Below are positions 1 through 4,098 of a stretch of DNA of 15,008 nt, piece by piece (position 1 is the stretch's first letter; the number at the start of each line of letters is the position of its first letter). The DNA is from DAIUFH01 sp036844705 (lineage in GTDB: Bacteria; Bacillota; Clostridia; Tissierellales; Tissierellaceae): contig DAIUFH010000053.1 in NCBI GenBank assembly GCA_036844705.1, positions 1 through 15,008 on the forward strand, in the 5' to 3' direction. Below the pieces are notes generated by a model. It was not told where the DNA came from. It ran no database searches and worked only from the letters and a program-made list of their open reading frames with translations. The position numbers were made by a program, and so were the translations under genes.

Positions 1-51
1 GAAGGTGGAAGAACTGTAGGTTCAGGAGTTGTAACTAAGGTTATTGAATAA
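1..51 (+). CDS. tuf: Elongation factor Tu, 3' end only (upstream copy)
   Basis: The first 16 codons read EGGRTVGSGVVTKVIE and then TAA. This is the conserved end of EF-Tu domain III, the GTPase that delivers aminoacyl-tRNA to the ribosome A site. Only the last 16 residues lie in the window, so the rest of the gene, its start and its promoter cannot be seen. A strong hairpin terminator follows within 10 bases, so this copy is probably the last gene of its transcript. A second EF-Tu gene starts at 14962 in the same direction, so this genome carries two copies flanking the rpo/rpl cluster. Identification rests on recall of the very conserved C-terminal motif. Confidence 0.95.
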   Translation, partial: EGGRTVGSGVVTKVIE

Positions 52-57
52 TAATAA

Positions 58-84
58 AGGGGAGGGTAACCCTCCCTTGTTTTT
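58..84 (+). terminator. Rho-independent terminator after tuf
   Basis: A perfect 7-bp GC-rich stem pairs GGGAGGG (60-66) with CCCTCCC (70-76) around a TAA loop and can add a G-T wobble and an A-T pair at its base. It is followed by TTGTTTTT. It begins 9 bases after the tuf stop codon and should separate the tuf transcript from the rpmG operon. Confidence 0.92.
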
Positions 85-187
85 GTCATTCTAAATTTAG
101 TTGAGATTCATATTGCTTTGTCATCTAAGCGGAGTCGAGGGATTCATACCACTTCTGTCATCCCGAGCGAAGTCGAGGGATCTCGGG
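84..187. repeat. Three decayed copies of a ~30-bp interspersed-type repeat
   Basis: Two clear copies begin TGTCATC and share an AGTCGAGGGAT core, at 119-148 and 156-184. A third, more decayed copy at 84-112 keeps TGTCAT, CTAA, AGT-GAG and ATTCATA, and lines up with the start and end of the second copy. Copy starts are 35 and 37 bases apart. The last copy can also fold, with CCCGAG (162-167) pairing to CTCGGG (182-187), followed by a T-rich stretch. The core resembles short GC-rich intergenic repeats I recall from several Clostridia genomes; that is recollection, and no search was run. Confidence 0.7.
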
Positions 188-198
188 TTTAATCTTTT

Positions 199-247
199 AA
201 TTGTGAATTGTGCATTGTGAATTGTGCATTGTGAACTGTGCATTGGA
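199..247. repeat. Seven-unit heptamer tandem repeat upstream of P1
   Basis: Seven consecutive 7-mers read AATTGTG, AATTGTG, CATTGTG, AATTGTG, CATTGTG, AACTGTG and CATTGGA. From the second unit on, A-type and C-type units alternate, giving an effective 14-base period. The array stops seven bases before the -35 box of the rpmG promoter. It is too short and has no spacers, so it is not a CRISPR. Confidence 0.9.
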
Positions 248-254
248 AAATTTG

Positions 255-283
255 TTGACATTGAAAAAAAATTATGATAGTTT
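255..283 (+). promoter_or_regulatory. Promoter P1 for rpmG-secE-nusG-rplKA
   Basis: TTGACA (255-260) is followed by 14 bases, then TGA (275-277) and TAGTTT (278-283). This is a perfect -35, a 17-bp spacer, an extended -10 TGn and a weak -10 that keeps the key TA...T. The same layout occurs at three other operon starts in this window. Transcription should begin near 290, giving an ~80-base leader to rpmG. Confidence 0.8.
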
Positions 284-368
284 ATATAAGTAGCGTTGTT
301 AAAAGTGGAGAGGTATGCCCCTAAACAACTAAATGATATAGACGGGTTAATAGTAGGAGGTGTTTTAA

Positions 369-518
369 ATGAGAGATAGAATCACATTAGCTTGTACTGA
401 ATGTAAACAAAGAAATTATACAACAAAGAAAAACAAGAAGAATACAACTGAAAGAATAGAGTTAAAAAAATACTGTAAATTCTGTAAAACTCATACTGCA
501 CATAAAGAAACAAAATAG
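369..518 (+). CDS. rpmG: 50S ribosomal protein L33, zinc-binding type
   Basis: This 49-residue basic protein begins MRDRITLACTECKQRNYTTK. It is a small component of the large ribosomal subunit near the E site. Cys9, Cys12, Cys36 and Cys39 form two CxxC pairs that should bind one zinc ion, making this the Cys-plus form; paralogues lacking cysteines exist in many Firmicutes. The start is set by AGGAGG at 355-360, eight bases before ATG. It is the first gene after promoter P1, with secE 37 bases downstream, which is the standard rpmG-secE-nusG order. No tRNA gene lies in the rpmG-secE gap. Length matches the family (about 49-50 residues). Confidence 0.97.
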   Translation: MRDRITLACTECKQRNYTTKKNKKNTTERIELKKYCKFCKTHTAHKETK

Positions 519-555
519 TATTTGTTAAATATCGATTAATAAGGATGTGAGATTT

Positions 556-762
556 ATGACAACTAATACTGTTAGCACTAAAGAAAAATTGTCTACGTAT
601 TTTAGAGGGGTTAAAGCAGAATTAAAAAAAGTAATATGGCCAAATAAAAAAGAACTTATAAACTATACAGGAGTTGTAATATTGTTAAGTGCAGTAGTTG
701 CTCTGGTTGTATATGTTCTAGACCTTGGAATACATGGAGTATTGTCTTTGATTATAAAGTAA
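556..762 (+). CDS. secE: Preprotein translocase subunit SecE
   Basis: This 68-residue protein is the short, single-span SecE typical of Gram-positive bacteria. It forms the SecYEG channel in the cytoplasmic membrane. A cytoplasmic amphipathic stretch carries the conserved VKAELKKVIWPNKKEL motif (residues 19-34). One hydrophobic membrane span follows at about residues 38-57, then a short tail. I chose ATG 556 because AAGGA (541-545) lies 10 bases upstream; the in-frame GTG at 547 would have its Shine-Dalgarno almost touching the start codon. It lies between rpmG and nusG, the usual order, and is transcribed with them from P1. Confidence 0.96.
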   Translation: MTTNTVSTKEKLSTYFRGVKAELKKVIWPNKKELINYTGVVILLSAVVALVVYVLDLGIHGVLSLIIK

Positions 763-764
763 AC

Positions 765-794
765 AAGGAGGGAAGGGCCAAAGGTCCCTAAAAT
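765..794 (+). promoter_or_regulatory. Distant nusG ribosome binding site with intervening hairpin
   Basis: AAGGAGG (765-771) lies 23 bases before the nusG ATG (795), much farther than at the other genes here (about 5-11 bases). Between them AGGG (774-777) pairs with CCCT (786-789) and CC (778-779) with GG (783-784), leaving T785 bulged and an AAA loop. If folded, only about seven unpaired bases separate the Shine-Dalgarno from ATG. A TAA at 789-791 in the nusG frame rules out an earlier start. A weaker AAAGG at 780-784 is an alternative site. Confidence 0.6.
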
Positions 795-1346
795 ATGACT
801 GATAAGGACATGAGTAGAGAAAAAAGGGCTAAGGAAGCCAAATGGTATGTAGTCCATACTTATTCAGGTCATGAAAATAAAGTTAAAGCTAACCTTGAGA
901 AAATGGTTGAAAATAGAGGGATGAGAGATGATATTTTTGAAGTAGCTGTGCCTACTGAAGAATATGTGGACTCTAAGTCTGGAAATAAAAAATTGAAAGA
1001 AAGAAAGATGTTTCCAGGGTATGTCCTTGTTAAGATGATTATAAATGATGAATCATGGTATCTGGTTAGAAATACTAGAGGCGTAACGGGATTTGTAGGA
1101 CCTGCATCAAAGCCGGTTCCATTGAATGATCAGGAGGTTAAAGCTTTAGGTGTACAAGAGACTGTATTGCCAGATGTTGATTTCAAAATTAAGGATGTTA
1201 TAAAGGTAATATCTGGTCCTTTTGAAAACTTTATTGGTACTATTGAAAGCTTGAATATGGAAAAAAGAAAGGTTAAAGTTTTTGTATCCATGTTTGGAAG
1301 AGAAACTTTAGTTGAATTAGATTTTGAACAAGTAGAAAAGATATAA
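795..1346 (+). CDS. nusG: Transcription termination/antitermination factor NusG
   Basis: This 183-residue cytoplasmic protein binds RNA polymerase across the clamp and lobe and changes pausing and termination; it also links polymerase to the ribosome in some bacteria. The NGN domain runs from about residue 16 (AKWYVVHTYSGHENKVK) to about 110 and includes MFPGYVLVKM (72-81) and the RNTRGVTGFVG stretch (92-102). A KOW domain follows from about residue 131, with ISGPFENFIGTIE at its core. The first 15 residues are a charged extension before the NGN fold. The alternative start at ATG 810 lacks a usable Shine-Dalgarno (AAGGA is one base away), so ATG 795 is preferred. It follows secE and precedes rplK. 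Confidence 0.97.
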   Translation: MTDKDMSREKRAKEAKWYVVHTYSGHENKVKANLEKMVENRGMRDDIFEVAVPTEEYVDSKSGNKKLKERKMFPGYVLVKMIINDESWYLVRNTRGVTGFVGPASKPVPLNDQEVKALGVQETVLPDVDFKIKDVIKVISGPFENFIGTIESLNMEKRKVKVFVSMFGRETLVELDFEQVEKI

Positions 1347-1361
1347 GAAATTTTGGTTTTT

Positions 1362-1379
1362 AAAGCAAATTTGCTTTTT
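1362..1379 (+). terminator. Weak hairpin plus T-run between nusG and rplK
   Basis: AAAGCA (1362-1367) pairs with TGCTTT (1372-1377) around AATT, followed by further T residues. The stem has only two G-C pairs, so it is at best a leaky terminator or attenuator within the operon; rplK has no visible promoter of its own downstream of it. Confidence 0.35.
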
Positions 1380-1396
1380 AAATAGATTCACATGGA

Positions 1397-1423
1397 GTGG
1401 GAGGGATTATCCCGCTAAACCAC
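1397..1423 (+). promoter_or_regulatory. Putative L1-binding RNA motif before rplK
   Basis: GTGG (1397-1400) pairs with CCAC (1420-1423). Inside, GGGA (1403-1406) pairs with TCCC (1410-1413), leaving an asymmetric internal loop of GA opposite GCTAAA. It ends nine bases before the rplK Shine-Dalgarno. A near copy sits directly before rplA (1879-1907). In E. coli, protein L1 represses the rplKA mRNA by binding its leader; the two-copy pattern fits such a site, but the L1 assignment is inferred from position and shape. Confidence 0.6.
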
Positions 1424-1447
1424 ATTTTTATGAGGAGGTGGAAGTTC

Positions 1448-1873
1448 ATGGCAAAAAAAGTCATAGCTTTAGTTAAATTACAAATTCCAGCTGGGAAGGC
1501 TACACCAGCACCACCTGTAGGTACAGCATTAGGACCTCATGGAGTTAACATCATGCAATTCACAAAAGAGTTCAATGCAAGAACTGCAGACCAGGCAGGT
1601 ATGATAATACCGGTAGTTCTTACAGTATATCAAGATAGATCTTTTACATTTATTACTAAGACACCACCAGTGCCAGTATTGATTAAAAAGGCTATTGGAA
1701 TTGAATCAGGTTCTAAAGAACCTAATAAGAACAAAGTTGCTAAACTTTCTCAAGCTAAGCTTAGAGAAATTGCAGAGAAAAAGATGCCAGATTTAAATGC
1801 AGGCTCTATAGAAGCTGCTATGAGTATGATAGCAGGTACTGCAAGAAGTATGGGAGTTGAAGTAGAACAATAA
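1448..1873 (+). CDS. rplK: 50S ribosomal protein L11
   Basis: This 141-residue protein binds the GTPase-associated centre of 23S rRNA and helps elongation factors and, in stringent control, RelA-type enzymes to act. The N-terminal domain starts MAKKVIALVKLQIPAGKATP and carries the proline-rich PAPPVGTALGPHGVNIMQF motif, the region of thiopeptide contact in this family. The C-terminal RNA-binding domain covers about residues 75-141 (KTPPVPVLIKKA onward). AGGAGGTG at 1433-1440 lies seven bases before ATG. An upstream in-frame start at 1397 would add residues that are absent from the family and would run through the RNA motif, so it is rejected. rplA follows 49 bases later. Confidence 0.98.
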   Translation: MAKKVIALVKLQIPAGKATPAPPVGTALGPHGVNIMQFTKEFNARTADQAGMIIPVVLTVYQDRSFTFITKTPPVPVLIKKAIGIESGSKEPNKNKVAKLSQAKLREIAEKKMPDLNAGSIEAAMSMIAGTARSMGVEVEQ

Positions 1874-1878
1874 GTATA

Positions 1879-1907
1879 GTGGGAGAATAATTTTTCGTTA
1901 ATACCAC
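1879..1907 (+). promoter_or_regulatory. Putative L1-binding RNA motif before rplA
   Basis: GTGG (1879-1882) pairs with CCAC (1904-1907). A short inner stem pairs GAA (1885-1887) with TTC (1894-1896), with GA on one side and GTTAATA on the other. Shared with the rplK copy are GTGGGAG at the 5' side and G(C/T)TAA...ACCACA at the 3' side, while the inner stem differs in sequence. The rplA Shine-Dalgarno AAGGAGG (1908-1914) follows immediately, so protein binding here could block translation. Confidence 0.6.
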
Positions 1908-1922
1908 AAGGAGGTTAAATTA

Positions 1923-2621
1923 ATGCCAAAAAGAGGTAAAAACTATCAAGACAGTATTAAATTATTAGATAGATCAAAATTATATGATTCTAGTGAAGCA
2001 ATTGAATTAGTTATACAAACTTCTAAAGCTAAATTTGATGAAACTATCGAGTTGCATGCTAGATTAGGAGTTGACTCAAGACACGCAGACCAACAAGTTA
2101 GAGGTGCTGTTGTATTGCCACATGGTACAGGAAAAACTAAAAGGGTTCTTGTAATTGCTAAAGGCGATAAGATAGCTGAGGCAGAAGCAGCGGGTGCAGA
2201 TTATGTTGGTGGAGATGAGATGATAGCAAGGATACAAACAGAAGGTTGGATGGATTTCGATGTAGTAGTTGCTACTCCTGATATGATGGGCGTTGTAGGT
2301 AGAATTGGTAGAATTCTTGGACCTAAAGGTTTAATGCCAAATCCAAAATCAGGTACAGTTACATTTGATATTGCTAACGCTATCAAGGAAATCAAAGCCG
2401 GTAAGGTTGAATATAGGGTAGACAAACAAAATATCATTCACGTACCTATAGGTAAAAAATCCTTTGGTGCTGAAAAATTACAAGAAAATTTTAATACATT
2501 GGTAGGTGCCCTAATAAAAGCTAAACCATCTGCTTCAAAAGGTAAGTATCTTAAATCAGTGGTTTTGTCAAGTACAATGGGTCCTGGAATTAAGATTAAT
2601 TCAGCAAAATTATCCGATTAG
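1923..2621 (+). CDS. rplA: 50S ribosomal protein L1
   Basis: This 232-residue protein forms the mobile L1 stalk that releases deacylated tRNA from the E site, and in several bacteria it also represses its own mRNA. The family signature ILGPKGLMPNPKSGTVT lies at residues 131-147. The two-domain layout is visible: domain I at the two ends (FDETIELHARLGVD, residues 38-51, and the C-terminal MGPGIKINSAKL stretch) with domain II in the middle. AAGGAGG sits eight bases before ATG. Length fits the family. The -35 box of promoter P2 starts inside the last base of its stop codon region (TTGACA at 2622, stop TAG ending at 2621). Confidence 0.98.
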   Translation: MPKRGKNYQDSIKLLDRSKLYDSSEAIELVIQTSKAKFDETIELHARLGVDSRHADQQVRGAVVLPHGTGKTKRVLVIAKGDKIAEAEAAGADYVGGDEMIARIQTEGWMDFDVVVATPDMMGVVGRIGRILGPKGLMPNPKSGTVTFDIANAIKEIKAGKVEYRVDKQNIIHVPIGKKSFGAEKLQENFNTLVGALIKAKPSASKGKYLKSVVLSSTMGPGIKINSAKLSD

Positions 2622-2650
2622 TTGACAAACTAATTGTTTATTGATATAAT
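2622..2650 (+). promoter_or_regulatory. Promoter P2 for rplJL, full consensus
   Basis: TTGACA (2622-2627), a 17-bp spacer ending in TGA (2642-2644), and TATAAT (2645-2650). Both hexamers match the sigma-A consensus perfectly and the extended -10 TGn is present. The -35 starts directly after the rplA stop codon. Transcription should start near 2657, giving an ~218-base leader for rplJ. Confidence 0.92.
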
Positions 2651-2673
2651 TACGATGTTAATTAAATAAAAAA

Positions 2674-2834
2674 CTGTAGACAGTAGGAACCAATAAGGTT
2701 TAATTATCCTACCGAGGTGAGAAGCTAGCTAAATTCTAAAATTGAAATTAGGGTCTCTGCGTGTCTACGTAAGAGGCCTTTATTTATTCTAGAGTCTAGT
2801 GTGGCGGGAAATATCAATGTAGTAGTAGCCTACG
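2674..2834 (+). promoter_or_regulatory. L10 leader: autoregulatory attenuator RNA of rplJL
   Basis: The leader has the recognisable L10-leader parts. GTAGGA (2683-2688) pairs with TCCTAC (2707-2712), capped by AACC (2688-2691) with GGTT (2697-2700) as an alternative upper stem, and CCGAGGTG follows. GTAGACA (2676-2682) is fully complementary to TGTCTAC (2762-2768), which lies inside the terminator hairpin. The two pairings exclude each other, giving an antiterminator/terminator choice. In Bacillus subtilis the L10-L12 complex binds this kind of leader and favours termination. Downstream, GTAG (2822-2825) may pair with CTAC (2830-2833). The class assignment is from memory of the family; the pairings are seen. 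Confidence 0.85.
2752..2788 (+). terminator. Intrinsic terminator inside the L10 leader
   Basis: GGTCTCT (2752-2758) pairs with AGAGGCC (2772-2778), with one G-T wobble. An inner CGT (2760-2762) pairs with ACG (2767-2769) around GTCT. TTTATTTATT follows. The inner loop strand is the one that can instead pair with 2676-2682, so this is the off state of the leader. Confidence 0.85.
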
Positions 2835-2874
2835 GTTACAAAACTATATAAGTATCAACCAGGAGGTGAATGAT

Positions 2875-3405
2875 ATGAAGGAACAAGTGCTTATAGCTAA
2901 ACAACAAAAAGTGCAGGAAATAAAAGAAAAAATTGATAAAGCTCAATCTATTGTGCTAGTTGATTATAGAGGGTTAAGTGTAGCAGATGTTACAGAACTT
3001 AGAGCTAGTTATAGAAAAGCCGGTGTAGATTATAAAGTTTATAAAAATTCAATGATGGAGTTTGCATTTAAGGAAGCAGGTCTCGAAGAGTTTACTGAAT
3101 TTTTGAAAGGACCAAATGCTATAGCTTTTGGTTATGATGATCCAGTGGCTGCTGCTAAAATTACTTCTGAATTTGCTAAGGATAATAATAATCTAGAAAT
3201 TAAAGCAGGTATTGTTGATGGTAAGTTAATTGATGTTAAGGGTGTAAATGACTTAGCTGAATTACCACCAAGAGAAGTACTTATTGCACAGGCGCTTGGC
3301 GGGTTCAATGCTCCAATTCAAGGTTTTGCAAATGTGTTAAGTGGAACAATTAGAGGATTGGCAGTGGTATTAAATGCTATAGCAGAACAAAAACAAACAG
3401 CTTAA
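2875..3405 (+). CDS. rplJ: 50S ribosomal protein L10
   Basis: This 176-residue protein forms the base of the L7/L12 stalk: its N-terminal domain binds 23S rRNA and its C-terminal helix carries L7/L12 dimers. The start MKEQVLIAKQQKVQEIKEKI and the motifs IVLVDYRGLSVADVTELR (about residues 27-44) and YKVYKNSMMEFA (about 53-64) are typical of the family. The C-terminal helix region (APIQGFANVLSGTIRGLAVVLNAIAEQK) closes the protein. ATG 2875 is placed after AGGAGGTGA (2861-2869); the in-frame GTG at 2866 lies inside that Shine-Dalgarno and is rejected. It is somewhat longer than Bacillus L10 through its C-terminal end. It is transcribed from P2 under the L10 leader. Confidence 0.97.
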   Translation: MKEQVLIAKQQKVQEIKEKIDKAQSIVLVDYRGLSVADVTELRASYRKAGVDYKVYKNSMMEFAFKEAGLEEFTEFLKGPNAIAFGYDDPVAAAKITSEFAKDNNNLEIKAGIVDGKLIDVKGVNDLAELPPREVLIAQALGGFNAPIQGFANVLSGTIRGLAVVLNAIAEQKQTA

Positions 3406-3408
3406 TGT

Positions 3409-3423
3409 TGAGGTATAACCTCA
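3409..3423 (+). promoter_or_regulatory. Intercistronic hairpin between rplJ and rplL
   Basis: TGAGGT (3409-3414) pairs perfectly with ACCTCA (3418-3423) around ATA, three bases after the rplJ stop. No T-run follows, so it is not a standard terminator. It may be a processing site or stabiliser between genes whose products are needed at unequal amounts; that role is inferred. Confidence 0.6.
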
Positions 3424-3479
3424 TTAGTAATTTAGAACTTATAAAAATAAGAAAAATTTTTCGGAGGGATATATAAAAA

Positions 3480-3863
3480 ATGGCAAGTGAAAAAGTATTA
3501 AATTTAATTGAAGAAGTTAAGAACTTAACTGTATTAGAATTATCAGATTTAGTAAAAGCATTAGAAGAAGAGTTTGGCGTTAGTGCAGCAGCTCCAGCAG
3601 CAGTTGCAGTAGCAGCTGGTCCAGCAGCAGCAGCTCCAGCAGCTGAAGAAAAAACTGAATTCGATGTAGTATTAACTTCAGTTGGTGCTGAAAAAATTAA
3701 AGTTATTAAAGTAGTTAGAGAAATAACTGGTTTAGGATTAAAAGAAGCTAAAGAATTAGTAGACAATGCACCTAAGCCACTTAAAGAAGGAGCTTCAAAA
3801 GAAGAAGCTGAATCAATCAAAGCTAAATTAACTGAAGTTGGAGCAGCTGTAGAAGTAAAATAA
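3480..3863 (+). CDS. rplL: 50S ribosomal protein L7/L12
   Basis: This 127-residue acidic protein forms the flexible stalk dimers that recruit and activate translational GTPases. Residues 1-35 (EKVLNLIEEVKNLTVLELSDLVKALEEEFGV) form the dimerisation and L10-binding domain. A long alanine/proline hinge follows (about 36-58), then the globular C-terminal domain with EKTEFDVVLTSVGAEKIKVIKVVRE and the GLGLKEAKELVDNAPKPLKEG motif, the factor-contact surface. GGAGGG (3463-3468) lies 11 bases before ATG, slightly far. The hinge DNA contains a 17-bp direct repeat. Several copies per L10 are needed, and it is the last gene before a strong terminator. Confidence 0.98.
   Translation: MASEKVLNLIEEVKNLTVLELSDLVKALEEEFGVSAAAPAAVAVAAGPAAAAPAAEEKTEFDVVLTSVGAEKIKVIKVVREITGLGLKEAKELVDNAPKPLKEGASKEEAESIKAKLTEVGAAVEVK
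3585..3643 (+). repeat. 17-bp direct repeat in the rplL hinge
   Basis: A 17-base stretch beginning GCAGCAGCTCC occurs at 3585-3601 and again, identically, at 3627-3643. The copies are 42 bases (14 codons) apart and in the same frame. They encode the alanine/proline hinge, so slippage or recombination would change hinge length without shifting the frame. Confidence 0.85.
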
Positions 3864-3875
3864 TTAGTAAAAATA

Positions 3876-3914
3876 AAAAGGCTTTCTTTTGAAAGCCTTT
3901 TAATTTCTTTATTT
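3876..3914 (+). terminator. Rho-independent terminator after rplL
   Basis: AAAAGGCTTTC (3876-3886) pairs perfectly over 11 bases with GAAAGCCTTTT (3891-3901) around TTTT, followed by a T-rich tail to 3914. It lies 12 bases after the rplL stop codon and just before promoter P3. It should end most rplJL transcripts and make rpoBC largely dependent on P3. Confidence 0.9.
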
Positions 3915-3929
3915 TGGCCAAAAAAAGAA

Positions 3930-3958
3930 TTGACAGGCTTGTTTACATATGATAGTAT
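3930..3958 (+). promoter_or_regulatory. Promoter P3 for rpoBC
   Basis: TTGACA (3930-3935), 14 bases, TGA (3950-3952) and TAGTAT (3953-3958) form a perfect -35, a 17-bp spacer and an extended -10. A TATAAT also exists at 3956-3961 but its spacer would be 20 bp. Transcription should start near 3965, giving a leader of about 134 bases before rpoB. Confidence 0.82.
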
Positions 3959-3986
3959 AATATATTGCATAATAATGAATATAATG

Positions 3987-4066
3987 GCCTTATTGTATAA
4001 AGAATTGGAAGTAAGGCAATATTATAAGATAATTGAGAAGTATTACCAAAGGCACTTTGCTTTTGG
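3987..4066 (+). promoter_or_regulatory. Structured rpoB leader
   Basis: Two hairpins can form in the leader. GCCTTA (3987-3992) pairs with TAAGGC (4012-4017) around a 19-base loop. CCAAAGGC (4046-4053) pairs with GCTTTTGG (4059-4066), with one G-T wobble, around ACTTT. The second ends 15 bases before the rpoB Shine-Dalgarno. I do not recognise a known leader family here, so a regulatory role is only possible. Confidence 0.45.
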
Positions 4067-4098
4067 ATATTTTAGTTTAATAAGGGGTGAATTTTTAC

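Larger units (their letters stand above)
52..368. other. 317-bp gene-free spacer between tuf and rpmG
   Basis: I see no coding sequence and no tRNA here. In order it holds the tuf terminator, three decayed copies of a ~30-bp repeat (84-182), a heptamer tandem repeat (199-247), promoter P1 (255-283) and the rpmG leader. The leader may form a weak hairpin: GTTGTT (295-300) pairs with AACAAC (324-329), with AGG/CCT possible inside. I could not match this leader hairpin to a known regulatory RNA. Confidence 0.8.

Noticed and set aside
199..247. Short CRISPR-like array
   Set aside because: Units are 7 bases with no spacers between them; it is a simple tandem repeat.
519..555. tRNA gene between rpmG and secE, as I recall from some relatives
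   Set aside because: The gap is only 37 bases, AT-rich, and has no cloverleaf or TpsiC motif.
1397..1447. N-terminal extension of rplK from an upstream start
   Set aside because: The added residues are absent from L11 proteins, and the stretch is explained by the paired RNA motif and the Shine-Dalgarno at 1433.
3377..3970. 197-codon open frame on the minus strand across rplL
   Set aside because: It is antisense to rplL, whose GCA/GCT alanine codons lack stops in the opposite frame. The predicted protein is Ser/Ala/Thr-rich with no family features and no ribosome binding site.
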